The notes: generated by a model from the sequence alone, not told the origin. 64,000 bases of DNA from JAJFFW01 sp038534195 (GCA_038534195.1 JBCAXE010000007.1:1-64000); one strand, 5' to 3'. Positions 7,396 to 16,176 are shown, counted from the first letter of the stretch. Numbers and translations: made by a program.

Positions 7396-8754
7396 ATGAA
7401 GATGCAGTTTTGGACGGTGGTGAGTGCAGGGGCGCTATCAGGTCTGCTCGCTTGCTCTGGCGCGTCAGCGCAGGCGCTAGCTGACATCATGCAGGACGCC
7501 TTGGACGGGTCGCAGACCCTGGCAGCTGATCGCGCAACGCTTGATGCGCAACGGGAGGCGACGGCTCAAGCGCGATCATCGGCGCTACCATCTGTATCCA
7601 TTGGCGGTTTTGTCGGCGCAAATGAGGCGACATATAATCCCGGAACGGAGGGGAACCAGTTTTTGGATTCGCTTGGGGTCGCCGACTTCGCGATGACTGG
7701 ATTGGATCCAGCCACCACCAGCAATGGCGTGTCGCTTACCGCAAGTCAGACACTGTTCGCTGGCGGACGCGTGCGCAATTCGATCCGCGCAGCGCGCGCG
7801 AGCGTGCGTGCCGCTGAAGCCAGCTTTGGCGCGGGCCTCGAAGATACGGTGTTCGAGATCATCTCCGCCTATTACGATGTCATTCGCCGGGAAGAACAAA
7901 GTGTCGCCCTGTCACAAAGCCTTACGACCCTGCGTGAACAGGAACAGGCGGCGAAAGTCAGCTTTGATCTTGGCCGCGCCACAAAGACGGACGTCGTACT
8001 CATTGAAGCGCAGCGTGCGGACGTTGAAGCGCGACAGGCGAGCATTCGCGCCCAAGTCGCATCTGCGCGTCTCAACTTCGAGGCGCTGACCGGCATCGCG
8101 GTCGAGGATTACCTCTTGCCTGCAGCGCCGCCAGTGTACCCTGACAATGTCGATCAGCTAATTGAAACCACATGGTCGGCAAACCAAAATCTCAAGGCCG
8201 CCACGGCCGCTGTTGAGGCAGGCGAAGCGCAGGTCCGCGCCGCACGAGGGCAGCGACTGCCGGCGGTCGAGCTTGCTGGTACACTGTCCTATTCGGAAGG
8301 TAACCTTATCCAGAATGACAGTATTGAAAACGCGTCCATCCAGCTCCGTTTGACGACGCCGCTTTTCAGCGGTGGGCGTATTTCCTCCGAGGTGCGCCAG
8401 GCGAAATCAGAGCTCAGGAGTAGTCGCTTTTCCCAAGCTGATCTCAATCGCCGGCTCGAGGCGGCGGTGCGCGCGGCCTATGGCGAAGCCCTGGCGGCGA
8501 CAATGGCGCGGCTGTCATCAAACGAGCAGTTGAAAGCGAGCGCCACTGCCTATGAAGGCGTCAATATTGAATACGATCTCGGTAAGCGGACGACGATTGA
8601 TGTTCTTAATGCAGAGGATGATCTGTTGGCGGCGCGTTTCGCCACTATTGACGCGCGGGTCGTGGAAGATTTGTCTATCTACAATTTGTTGCGCTTGTCG
8701 GGGACCTTAGCCAATAGCTTTCAAACGAATGCATCCCCTGAAAGCGGCCAGTAG
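7396..8754 (+). CDS. TolC-family outer-membrane efflux channel
   Basis: The product has 452 residues from the ATG at 7396, which follows AAGGAGGGG at ideal distance; the open frame extends much further upstream over the permease gene and should be ignored there. The signal peptide ends near residue 25 (ASA/QA); an LLAC at 17-20 also fits a lipobox, so it could be lipidated. Two related halves of long alpha-helical coiled coils carry typical motifs (TASQTLFAGGRVRNSIRAAR, LRLTTPLFSGGRISSEVRQA). The DLGKRTTIDVLNAEDDL stretch is a classic end-of-repeat TolC signature. It completes the tripartite pump and ends the operon at a weak terminator. Confidence 0.92.
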   Translation: MKMQFWTVVSAGALSGLLACSGASAQALADIMQDALDGSQTLAADRATLDAQREATAQARSSALPSVSIGGFVGANEATYNPGTEGNQFLDSLGVADFAMTGLDPATTSNGVSLTASQTLFAGGRVRNSIRAARASVRAAEASFGAGLEDTVFEIISAYYDVIRREEQSVALSQSLTTLREQEQAAKVSFDLGRATKTDVVLIEAQRADVEARQASIRAQVASARLNFEALTGIAVEDYLLPAAPPVYPDNVDQLIETTWSANQNLKAATAAVEAGEAQVRAARGQRLPAVELAGTLSYSEGNLIQNDSIENASIQLRLTTPLFSGGRISSEVRQAKSELRSSRFSQADLNRRLEAAVRAAYGEALAATMARLSSNEQLKASATAYEGVNIEYDLGKRTTIDVLNAEDDLLAARFATIDARVVEDLSIYNLLRLSGTLANSFQTNASPESGQ

Positions 8755-8766
8755 GTCGGTTTTTTG
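8744..8766 (+). terminator. weak intrinsic terminator after the efflux operon
   Basis: CGGCC (8745-8749) pairs with GGTCG (8754-8758), including one G-U pair, across an AGTA loop and is followed by a run of six T. The stem overlaps the stop codon of the channel gene. Confidence 0.45.
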
Positions 8767-9128
8767 TTGGGCTATCCATTCTCGCGCCTAAAGGTGATTG
8801 AGCGAGAAGGAGTATTTAACGACATCGGACAATTTGATCATTTTCAACCGCTGACTCCGGCTAGTTGTGTCAACACTTTGGGCGGGGTTCGCGAACCCTC
8901 TTCCCAGCGAAAATCCCTTGCAATATCGCGGTTCTGGCTCTTTCGACCCAGTTTTCAACAGAACCAGGTATTTAACAGAAAAAGTGACCCAAATTCTGAT
9001 TTGGGTAACGATTTGGGCAACTTTGGCTAAAAATGTGGGTAGATTCTGGTGATCGCGTGTAGATGTGTATGCAATAAAAACAATAGGTTATAGACGGCTG
9101 TGAACGTCTGTGTACCCCTTAAAAACGA
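8767..9128. repeat. gene-free stretch with palindrome and tandem ATTTGGG repeats
   Basis: No gene is visible. There is a perfect 14-bp palindrome GGGTTCGCGAACCC (8885-8898), an inverted repeat CCCAAAT/ATTTGGG (8988-9005), and a tandem of 12-base units beginning ATTTGGG (8999-9022). Such short repeats next to a partial tRNA resemble the arm-type binding sites of tyrosine-recombinase attachment regions, but no integrase gene is present. Confidence 0.4.
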
Positions 9129-9170
9129 CTCATAACCGCGACGCCAGGGGTTCGAGCCCCTCATTCCCAA
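9129..9170 (+). other. tRNA 3'-half-like sequence, possible attachment-site scar
   Basis: CTCATAA (9129-9135) looks like an anticodon loop with CAT, followed by a five-base stem strand, a five-base variable region, a T-arm-like GGGGTTCGAGCCCC (9147-9160), and an acceptor-like ATTCCC. The sequence left of the loop does not pair with the 3' stem strand, so there is no complete tRNA. Integrases often cross over in the anticodon loop and leave exactly this 3' portion as a direct repeat. The first T-stem pair is imperfect, so the fragment may be decayed. Confidence 0.45.
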
Positions 9171-9341
9171 TATCAAGTGTGCCGCAAGCGGCCGTTATGT
9201 CTTCTTTCCGCACAGAGGAGAAATGCACAGCTGCCATTGTTAAGTTCGGTTTGAGGATTGAACCGCCCATATCGCCTCTTCCTTGCTCGCGTTGACGGAT
9301 AACGCTAGTCCAGTGCCGAGACCAACAAGGAAGCAATCCCC

Positions 9342-10178
9342 ATGCACAAACCCGTATTGGTGACCGGCGCGTCGAGCGGCATCGGCGAAGCGACGGCGGT
9401 GCATCTCGCCCACAAGGGGTTCAAGGTCTATGCGGCGGCGCGCCGCCTTGAAAAATTGAACACGCTGTCGGCCCTTGGCGACGGGCGGATTACGCCGATT
9501 GCGCTTGACGTCACTGATGAAGGCTCCATCGATAAGGCGATGCAGGAGATCGCGGCGCGCGGCGACACGCTTTATGGGCTCGTAAATAACGCCGGCGTCA
9601 GCGTGATGGGGCCTATCGAGCAAGTGCCCATGAATGAATGGCGCCGGCTCTATGAGACGAATGTCTTTGGGCTGATCAATATGGCGCAGGCGGTGCTCCC
9701 GCAGATGCGCGCGGCGGGCGAGGGGCGCATCGTCAATGTGGGCTCCGTGGCGGGGCGCGTCGTGGCGCCGTTCTTCGGCGTCTATGCGTCTTCAAAACAC
9801 GCGGTTGAGGGGTTCACCGACGCCATGCGCCGGGAGTTGAAGATGCACGGGATTAAAGTGAGCCTGATCCGGCCCGGCTTCATCAACACGCCCTTCGGCG
9901 AACAGGAGCAGGAATCGATGACGCCCTATCTCGACGAGGGCCAGCCCTACGTGAAGCAGCTTGAACAGTTCAAAGCCTGGCACGCCAAGGGTCACCCGAA
10001 CGCCAAGCCGCCCTCGATCGTCGCGGAGAAGATCTATCACGCGCTGACCGCGGAGCACCCGCATTCGCGCTACACGGTACCCGCGCACTTCGTCGCCTAT
10101 CTGATGATGCGAAATCTGCTGCCTTCGGCGATTGTGGATCGCATCTTTGAGCGTATTGTGGGCTTTCACAAAATCTAG
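9342..10178 (+). CDS. short-chain dehydrogenase/reductase (SDR)
   Basis: The product has 278 residues. The classical SDR plan is clear: TGASSGIG cofactor motif at 8-15, NNAG at 82-85, catalytic Ser135, Tyr148 and Lys152 (YASSK). It should be an NAD(P)-dependent oxidoreductase of the cytoplasm or membrane face. Substrate is not evident; the long C-terminal part with PSIVAEKIYHAL resembles retinol or 17-beta-hydroxysteroid-like bacterial SDRs. It starts at ATG 9342 behind AAGGAAG. A DUF1330-type gene follows after 9 bases, so the two are likely co-transcribed. Confidence 0.88.
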   Translation: MHKPVLVTGASSGIGEATAVHLAHKGFKVYAAARRLEKLNTLSALGDGRITPIALDVTDEGSIDKAMQEIAARGDTLYGLVNNAGVSVMGPIEQVPMNEWRRLYETNVFGLINMAQAVLPQMRAAGEGRIVNVGSVAGRVVAPFFGVYASSKHAVEGFTDAMRRELKMHGIKVSLIRPGFINTPFGEQEQESMTPYLDEGQPYVKQLEQFKAWHAKGHPNAKPPSIVAEKIYHALTAEHPHSRYTVPAHFVAYLMMRNLLPSAIVDRIFERIVGFHKI

Positions 10179-10187
10179 GAGTGCGCC

Positions 10188-10607
10188 ATGACGGCCCATA
10201 TTGATCCAACCCGCGAACAATTCGGCGCCATGATGAAGATGGCCGACGACGGGCCGATCCATATGCTGAACATGCTGCGCTTTCGCGACCATGCCGCTTA
10301 CGAAGACGGCCGCGAGGCGACCGGCGCTGAGGCTTATGCGGCCTACGGCGCAGAGAGCGGCCCGATCTTCAAACGGGTCGGCGGCAAGATCGCCTATTCC
10401 TGGTCGCCAAAGCTGGTCCTGATCGGCCCTGACGCCGAATATTGGGACATGATCTTCGTCGCTGCATATCCGAATGCGGCGGCTTTCGGGGAAATGGTTA
10501 AAGACCCCGAATACCAGAAAGCGGTCAAGCACCGGCAAGCGGCGGTTGAAGATTCGCGCCTGATCCGCATGAAACCCGGCGAGGCGGGCGCAACTTTCGC
10601 GTCTTAG
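10188..10607 (+). CDS. DUF1330-family protein
   Basis: The product has 139 residues with no signal peptide. It shows the DUF1330 pattern of a dimeric alpha/beta-barrel (ferredoxin-like) fold: PIHMLNMLRFRDHA near residue 23, a central KIAYSWSPKLVLIG strand, and DMIFVAAYPNAAAFGEMVKDPEYQKAVKHR with the helix after it. The biochemical role of this family is not settled. It lies 9 bases after the SDR gene behind TAGGAG, so it probably shares its transcript. Confidence 0.8.
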   Translation: MTAHIDPTREQFGAMMKMADDGPIHMLNMLRFRDHAAYEDGREATGAEAYAAYGAESGPIFKRVGGKIAYSWSPKLVLIGPDAEYWDMIFVAAYPNAAAFGEMVKDPEYQKAVKHRQAAVEDSRLIRMKPGEAGATFAS

Positions 10608-10664
10608 CGTTAACGGCGCCCAATGTGCTAGGCTCTCCATCGGGGAATTGGTGGAGAATGAGCA

Positions 10665-11102
10665 ATGTCGAAGAGAGCAGCTCTATTGGGGTTCATGGCC
10701 TGCGGCGCAGTCGCGCTCGGCGCAGCGTCAGCGCAGGAAGCGGCGCCGATGGACCCGGAAACGCCTGTGTCGGTTGAGGCGCCCATGGAGCCCGCTTCCG
10801 ACGAAATGATCGCGACGGCTCCCGCCTATCAATTTGACGACTGCGTCCGCCCTCAGGAGCCTGTCCTGGCGACCGATGAAAAGAGCCGCGGGCGCGTGAC
10901 GCTCGCTGCGGAAAAGAGGGCCGTCCGTCAGTATAACGCGCATGTGGAGGAGGCGAACGCCTATATGCGCTGCATCGCCGACGAGGCGCAACGCGACCTC
11001 GACGCTTACTATCAGGCGGTGACCGCGGCGCTGGAAGCCGAACAGGCGAGCGTCATGAGCGACCTCGGCGCCATGCGCGATAAGCTGAAAGCGCGACGCT
11101 GA
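10665..11102 (+). CDS. exported conserved hypothetical protein
   Basis: The product has 145 residues with a signal peptide (about 1-23, ASAQ), an acidic, proline-rich linker (24-55) and then a helical domain. That domain begins FDDCVRPQEP and has a second cysteine in YMRCIADEAQ; the two cysteines could form a disulfide in the periplasm. I recognise the FDDC...YMRC pattern as a recurrent unnamed alphaproteobacterial family but know no function. It stands alone between the SDR pair and pdhB. Confidence 0.7.
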   Translation: MSKRAALLGFMACGAVALGAASAQEAAPMDPETPVSVEAPMEPASDEMIATAPAYQFDDCVRPQEPVLATDEKSRGRVTLAAEKRAVRQYNAHVEEANAYMRCIADEAQRDLDAYYQAVTAALEAEQASVMSDLGAMRDKLKARR

Positions 11103-11198
11103 GCGCGGCCGATCTGAAAAATTCGATTCCATCTTGTACGGCCCGCCGGCTTGAGGGTAGGTATAGCCGGAACGCAATCAAAAAGATGAGAACAATCA

Positions 11199-12578
11199 AT
11201 GCCAACGCCGGTTTTGATGCCCGCCCTCTCGCCGACCATGGAAGAAGGCACCCTCGCACGCTGGACCGTGAAGGAGGGCGACACGGTCTCCTCCGGCGAT
11301 GTGATCGCGGAGATTGAAACCGACAAGGCCACCATGGAAGTGGAGGCCGTCGACGAAGGCGTGATCGGCAAAATTCTCGTCAGCGAAGGCACCGAAAACG
11401 TCAAGGTCAATGAGCCAATTGCGATCATTGTCGATGACGGCGAGAGCGTCGACGATATCGACCTGTCGTCGCTGAACGGCGCATCCGAGCCCGCGGCGGC
11501 GCCGGCGACGCAAGACGAGACGGCGAGCGCGCCTGCGCCCGCAGCGCCGGTGGCCTCTACTGCGAGCGATCCCGAATTGCCGGAAGGCGTGGAAATGGTG
11601 AAGACCACCATCCGCGACGCGCTGCGCGACGCCATGGCTGAAGAAATGCGCCGCGATGAAGATGTCTTCCTGATGGGCGAGGAAGTGGCGCAATATCAGG
11701 GCGCCTACAAAGTCAGCCGCGATCTCTTACAGGAATTCGGCGAGCGGCGCGTCGTCGATACGCCGATTACGGAGTATGGCTTCGCCGGTCTCGGCGTTGG
11801 CGCAGCTTTCGCAGGGTTAAAGCCGATCGTGGAATTCATGACGTGGAACTTCGCGATGCAGGCGATCGACCACATCATCAACTCCGCCGCCAAGACCCGA
11901 TATATGTCGGGCGGGCAAATGGCCTCGCCCATCGTCTTTCGCGGCCCTAACGCGGCGGCGAGCCGGGTGGCCGCGCAGCACTCGCAGGACTACGCCGCAT
12001 GGTACGCGAACGTTCCTGGGCTGATCGTGATCTCTCCTTACTCGGCCGCTGACGCGAAGGGCCTTCTAAAGGCCGCCATCCGCGATCCAAATCCGGTTGT
12101 CTTTCTCGAACACGAGCTGCTCTACGGCGACGAGATGGATGTGCCGGCGGTGGAGGACTGGGTCTTGCCCATCGGCAAGGCGAAGATCGCGCGCGAAGGC
12201 TCGGACGTCACCATCGTTTCCTATTCGCGCGGCGTGAAGTTCTCGCTGGAAGCAGCCGACAAGCTGGCCGAAGAGGGGGTCTCCGCCGAGGTCATCGATC
12301 TGCGCACGCTCCGCCCCATGGACGCCGCCACGGTGATCGAGAGCGTGAAGAAAACCAATCGCGTCGTCACCGTTGAGGAGGGCTGGGCCCCTTGCGGCGT
12401 CGGCGCCGAGGTCGCCTGGCAAGTGACGCAATACGCCTTCGATTACCTCGACGCCCCGCCGACGCGCGTCACGCAAGAAGACACGCCGCTGCCTTACGCC
12501 GCGAACCTTGAAGCGCTGAGCCTTCCGAATGCGGATAAAATCGTGACTGCGGTGAAACAGGTGATGTATCGGGATTGA
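11199..12578 (+). CDS. pdhB: pyruvate dehydrogenase E1 component, beta subunit, with lipoyl domain
   Basis: The product has 459 residues. Residues 1-80 are a biotinyl/lipoyl domain with lipoylation Lys43 in IETDKATMEVEA, followed by an Ala/Pro linker (96-125). The transketolase-like E1-beta body begins near 128 (VEMVKTTIRDALRDAM) and has EEVAQYQGAYKVSRDL and TPITEYGFAGLGVGAAFAG. The fused lipoyl domain is characteristic of alphaproteobacterial PdhB. It forms the thiamine-diphosphate E1 with PdhA and decarboxylates pyruvate. PdhA, usually encoded directly upstream, is not in this window. The lipoyl domain is nearly identical to that of PdhC at 13524. Confidence 0.95.
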   Translation: MPTPVLMPALSPTMEEGTLARWTVKEGDTVSSGDVIAEIETDKATMEVEAVDEGVIGKILVSEGTENVKVNEPIAIIVDDGESVDDIDLSSLNGASEPAAAPATQDETASAPAPAAPVASTASDPELPEGVEMVKTTIRDALRDAMAEEMRRDEDVFLMGEEVAQYQGAYKVSRDLLQEFGERRVVDTPITEYGFAGLGVGAAFAGLKPIVEFMTWNFAMQAIDHIINSAAKTRYMSGGQMASPIVFRGPNAAASRVAAQHSQDYAAWYANVPGLIVISPYSAADAKGLLKAAIRDPNPVVFLEHELLYGDEMDVPAVEDWVLPIGKAKIAREGSDVTIVSYSRGVKFSLEAADKLAEEGVSAEVIDLRTLRPMDAATVIESVKKTNRVVTVEEGWAPCGVGAEVAWQVTQYAFDYLDAPPTRVTQEDTPLPYAANLEALSLPNADKIVTAVKQVMYRD

Positions 12579-12581
12579 TCA

Positions 12582-13052
12582 GTGCTTTATTCGGGCCAAT
12601 GCCATTGCGGGAAGCTGAAAGCGTCGTTCGATACGCAGAAGTCGCCCGCGGCGCTCGGCGTTCGCACATGCCAGTGCGATTTTTGCCGCCGGCATGGCGC
12701 GGTGAATATTTCCGATCCAGACGGCGAAACCACAATCGATGCAGCGTCCGATGATTTAGTCCGTTATCGCTTTGCGTTGCGAACGGCCGACTTCCTCATT
12801 TGCCGCGAATGCGGCGTTTATATCGCCGCGGTCATGGGCGAAGGGGACGACATTCGATCGACGATCAATGTGGCCGGCCTTGCGATGAACGCGTTCGCCG
12901 ACATTGACGAAACGCCCATGGACTATGGGGTTGAAACGACCGATGATCGTATCGCGCGCCGTGCGCAAAAATGGACGCCAACCCGGTTTTCGGATGAAAA
13001 TCTGGCGGCGTCTAATTTCGGGCCGCACGGATCCGGCGCGGGGATAAATTAG
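12582..13052 (+). CDS. GFA/CENP-V-type zinc-binding protein
   Basis: The product has 156 residues and starts at GTG three bases after pdhB stops. Zinc ligands of the glutathione-dependent formaldehyde-activating (GFA) fold are visible: C7 and C9 (CHCG), C30, C32 and C35 (CQCDFC) and C73, C76 (CRECG). Members bind glutathione adducts or act as small lyases; the actual substrate here is unknown. It is inserted between pdhB and pdhC, an arrangement I do not regard as standard. Tight spacing implies co-transcription with pdhB. Confidence 0.85.
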   Translation: MLYSGQCHCGKLKASFDTQKSPAALGVRTCQCDFCRRHGAVNISDPDGETTIDAASDDLVRYRFALRTADFLICRECGVYIAAVMGEGDDIRSTINVAGLAMNAFADIDETPMDYGVETTDDRIARRAQKWTPTRFSDENLAASNFGPHGSGAGIN

Positions 13053-13062
13053 GGAGAGAACC

Positions 13063-13494
13063 ATGCGACTCTTTGCAATCCTTTTCGCGTTGATGATTTC
13101 GCCCGCGTTCGCGTCTTCGGACGAGAAGGCGGACCGCGCCGCGATTGAAGCCGCGATCCAGGATTACTTTGATGGGATCGGCGCGGCGGATGCGGAGCGA
13201 TTGAATCGGGCTTTCGCCGCTGATAAGGCCGCCATGGTCGGCGTCGTGAAACATCAAAACGGCGCCCGTGAATTGATGAAATTCGCGGACATGGAGCAGG
13301 TGATTGCGAACTGGGCTGGCGATCCAAACCCCGAAGGCGTCGGCCGGGACGGCGAAATTCTCGACGTGAAGATCGTCGATGGTCAGATCGCCATGGTTAT
13401 GTTCCGTTATAAAGATGAGTATTACGACGTCCTGACGCTGGTTAAGATCGACGGCGCCTGGAAAATCGCCACCAAAACTTTCGTTCAACGATAA
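13063..13494 (+). CDS. exported NTF2-like (lumazine-binding-like) protein
   Basis: The product has 143 residues with a signal peptide (about 1-19). The mature part fits the NTF2/SnoaL cone fold: an opening helix with RAAIEAAIQDYFDGIGAADA, a central LMKFADMEQVIANW, and final strands (IAMVMFRYKDEYYDVLTLVK and AWKIATKTF). It is close to the family called putative lumazine-binding, often found as small exported proteins without known catalysis. It lies 10 bases after the GFA gene and 29 bases before pdhC, behind AGGGAGAG. Confidence 0.75.
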   Translation: MRLFAILFALMISPAFASSDEKADRAAIEAAIQDYFDGIGAADAERLNRAFAADKAAMVGVVKHQNGARELMKFADMEQVIANWAGDPNPEGVGRDGEILDVKIVDGQIAMVMFRYKDEYYDVLTLVKIDGAWKIATKTFVQR

Positions 13495-13523
13495 AAGAGA
13501 ATTCTCTCGCTACGGGTCACCCT

Positions 13524-14849
13524 ATGCCTACACCAATCCTGATGCCCGCCTTGTCGCCCACCATGGAGGAGGGAACGCTCGCCAAGTGGAATGTGAAAGA
13601 AGGCGACGAGGTTAATTCCGGCGACGTGATCGCCGAGATCGAAACCGACAAAGCGACCATGGAAGTTGAAGCGGTCGACGAGGGCGTCGTCGGCAAAATC
13701 CTGATCGGCGAGGGCACGGAGAACGTGAAGGTCAACGCGTTGATCGCGGTCCTTCTGGAAGACGGCGAAAGCGCCGGCGACATCGATGTGAATGCGCTCG
13801 CCGTCGGCGGCGCCGCGCCGGCGCCCGCGGCCGAACCGAGCCCGGCGCCGCAGGAGAACGGCGCTTCCAAACCGCAGACCAATGGGGCCGCGGCGCCAGC
13901 GCCGCAGGCTGCCGCGCCGTCGACGGCCGCCAGCGCATCGGGCGCGCGCATTCACGCTTCGCCGCTCGCCAAACGCATGGCGAAAAATGAAGGGCTCGAT
14001 CTGGCGCTGTTGAAGGGCTCCGGTCCGCACGGCCGCATTGTGAAGCGCGATATTGAAAAAGCGTTGCGCGACGGAACCGGCAAGGCGGGCGCCGCCGCGC
14101 CGCAATTTGTCGCTGCGCCCGCCTCCGTGGACGCCCGGCTCTATCCGCCGGAGAGTTACGACGCGGTCAAGCTCGACGGCATGCGCAAGGTGATCGCCAA
14201 ACGCCTGACCCAGAGTTTCAACAATGAAGTGCCGCACTTTCCGCTGAACGTCGATATCGAACTCGACAATCTTTTGGCGGCGCGCAAACGCATCAACAGC
14301 CTGAGCCCCGAAGGCGACGGTGCTTACAAGGTTTCGGTCAACGATTTCATCATTAAAGCGTCCGCCCTGGCGTTGAAGGCGGTGCCGGCGGCGAACGCGA
14401 CCTATACGGACGAAGCGATCCTGTTGCACAAACACGCCGATATCGGCGTCGCCGTCGCCATCGACGGCGGTCTGATCACGCCGATCGTCTGGAAGGCTGA
14501 AGAGAAAGGGCTGAAGCAGATTTCAGCGGAGATTAAGGACATGGCGAGCCGCGCCAAAGCGCGCAAGCTAAAGCCTGAGGAGTATCAGGGCGGAACCTTC
14601 TCCGTTTCAAATCTCGGCATGTTCGGTATTAAATCCTTTGCGTCCATCGTCAACCAGCCCCACGGCGCGATCATGTCTGTGGGCGCCGGTGAGCAACGTG
14701 TTGTGGTGAAAAATGGCGAGATGACGATCGCCACCGTCATGACTGTGACGCTCACTTGCGATCACCGGGTGGTGGACGGCGCGGTCGGCGCCGAATTCCT
14801 CGCCGCGTTCAAGGGTTATATTGAAGAACCGGCGGCGATGCTGCTCTAG
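13524..14849 (+). CDS. pdhC: dihydrolipoyllysine acetyltransferase, pyruvate dehydrogenase E2
   Basis: The product has 441 residues. A lipoyl domain (1-80, Lys43 in IETDKATMEVEA) is followed by an Ala/Pro linker (94-140). The peripheral-subunit-binding domain (143-181) has SPLAKRMAKNEG and GPHGRIVKRDIEKAL. The catalytic CoA-acetyltransferase domain (about 205-441) ends with DHRVVDG, whose histidine (about 414) is catalytic. It transfers the acetyl group from E1 to CoA and forms the core of the complex. It works with PdhB above and with the dihydrolipoyl dehydrogenase encoded at 43072. Confidence 0.95.
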   Translation: MPTPILMPALSPTMEEGTLAKWNVKEGDEVNSGDVIAEIETDKATMEVEAVDEGVVGKILIGEGTENVKVNALIAVLLEDGESAGDIDVNALAVGGAAPAPAAEPSPAPQENGASKPQTNGAAAPAPQAAAPSTAASASGARIHASPLAKRMAKNEGLDLALLKGSGPHGRIVKRDIEKALRDGTGKAGAAAPQFVAAPASVDARLYPPESYDAVKLDGMRKVIAKRLTQSFNNEVPHFPLNVDIELDNLLAARKRINSLSPEGDGAYKVSVNDFIIKASALALKAVPAANATYTDEAILLHKHADIGVAVAIDGGLITPIVWKAEEKGLKQISAEIKDMASRAKARKLKPEEYQGGTFSVSNLGMFGIKSFASIVNQPHGAIMSVGAGEQRVVVKNGEMTIATVMTVTLTCDHRVVDGAVGAEFLAAFKGYIEEPAAMLL

Positions 14850-14861
14850 CCCGCGCGGCTA

Positions 14862-15722
14862 TCAGTTCGCGGCCCGCGCCTTTAATTCGCGAAGCATACG
14901 GCGATCAACGATTGCATTCACAAAATCCGTGCGCGGTGGGATTTCTGACAGCGCCTCAGCGGTGAAGATCGTATCGATCTTGTCCGGCAGCGCCGCGAGA
15001 CCGCGCTCTTTCAGCATCGGATACATGATCGCGTTTTGAATATAGCGTCGCGAATAGCGCCGCAGCCGGTTCCAGTAGATCTTGAGATCGTGCGGCGATA
15101 GGCGCAAGGAATCGAATTCGAAAAAAGCGTCCGTCGCTACAGCGATACGGTTTTTGTGGGTGTCGTCGGTTCCGCCTTCAAGGTCGGTGAGCAAGACGTA
15201 AGTTAGCAGCCCGTCTTCGCCGACAGCGCCGAAGGGAAAATGAAAAGGGCGTGTCCGGAATTGATTGATGGCGTCGCCGCTCAAGGCGTAGAGATTGCCG
15301 CTGATATAATGCTCGTCAAACAAGCGCTCGGCCCAGGCCTGGCGGCTGCGTCCTGTGGCGGGCAGCGCAGCCGCGCCATAGGCTTCGTCATTCTCTTGCA
15401 AGGCGCCGGCGAGACCGCGAAAGGCGCGAGGCATCGGCCGCACGTCGCCGTCGATGAAAATATGCGCCTCCGCTTCGCCAGCGATCCGGTGAACATAATC
15501 ATTCCACGCGTTCGCCTTGTCGCCCACGGGCAGTTCATGAACATGGATGCGTTTGTCGGCGCTGGCGTAGGCGCGCGCCACTTGCGCGGTGTCGTCGTGC
15601 GAGCCGTTTTCAATCACATGCGCGACGTAGTCGCCGCCGTCCGCCGCCGCGTCGAGCGCGTTCAGACAATCCGGCAGGAGGAGCGCCTCATTGTGAGCGA
15701 AGATGCAAACGGACCAGACCAT
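14862..15722 (-). CDS. family 2 glycosyltransferase
   Basis: The product has 286 residues. It begins with a GT-A nucleotide-sugar fold (WSVCIFAHNEALLLPDCLNA at 3-22) and has the donor-binding acidic pair and DxD-like motif in FIDGDVRPMP. No membrane segments are obvious, so it is cytoplasmic or peripheral. Acceptor and sugar are unknown. It converges on pdhC, with the stops 12 bases apart. Upstream lies a small membrane protein gene on the same strand. Confidence 0.85.
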   Translation of the reverse strand: MVWSVCIFAHNEALLLPDCLNALDAAADGGDYVAHVIENGSHDDTAQVARAYASADKRIHVHELPVGDKANAWNDYVHRIAGEAEAHIFIDGDVRPMPRAFRGLAGALQENDEAYGAAALPATGRSRQAWAERLFDEHYISGNLYALSGDAINQFRTRPFHFPFGAVGEDGLLTYVLLTDLEGGTDDTHKNRIAVATDAFFEFDSLRLSPHDLKIYWNRLRRYSRRYIQNAIMYPMLKERGLAALPDKIDTIFTAEALSEIPPRTDFVNAIVDRRMLRELKARAAN

Positions 15723-15766
15723 GATGTTGCTTAATCCTCAAAGGCGCCGGCAAGTCCGCCAGCTTA

Positions 15767-16051
15767 TCACTCGTTCCGGTCTTGTTCGCAAGGATCGGAG
15801 TCGCGCAACGGCTCCGCCATGGGGTCGGGGAGTTCGTCCTGCAACGAGTCGAGCCGGTCATCCAGCCACCCCCAGCGCCGCCGCAATCCCCGCAGGAGCG
15901 GGCGAACGGGGGGAAAGACCACGGTCAATAAAATCAGTCCAAGGACGACAAAGATAATGCCGAACGGAATTGGGCTGACCGCCGCGATAACCCCGACAAG
16001 GATTAACGCGAATGCGAAGATCGCAACCAGTATGTTAAACAGCACCGTCAT
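15767..16051 (-). CDS. small two-helix membrane protein
   Basis: The product has 94 residues from the ATG at 16051; a GTG 27 bases further upstream is possible. Two adjoining hydrophobic segments (about 2-24 and 28-47) are joined by SPIPFG, reminiscent of the PGPGW-type small membrane proteins. A basic RGLRRRWGW patch and an acidic, Pro-rich cytoplasmic tail follow. No clear ribosome site was found. Function is unknown. It lies 44 bases upstream of the glycosyltransferase in the same direction. Confidence 0.6.
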   Translation of the reverse strand: MTVLFNILVAIFAFALILVGVIAAVSPIPFGIIFVVLGLILLTVVFPPVRPLLRGLRRRWGWLDDRLDSLQDELPDPMAEPLRDSDPCEQDRNE

Positions 16052-16176
16052 AATGGTGACTTCAGTCCCAACAAACACTGGACTATATCATGCTTGTCGG
16101 GGTGTTGAAGGGCTTCGCGGCTTGCGGGCCGACCCGTTTCGGTTGTACGATTTTCTTGTTGTAACGGAGGAAACCC

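Noticed and set aside
9792..10640. 282-codon open frame antisense to the SDR and DUF1330 genes
   Set aside because: Typical high-GC mirror of two well-recognised genes on the other strand, with no recognisable domain.
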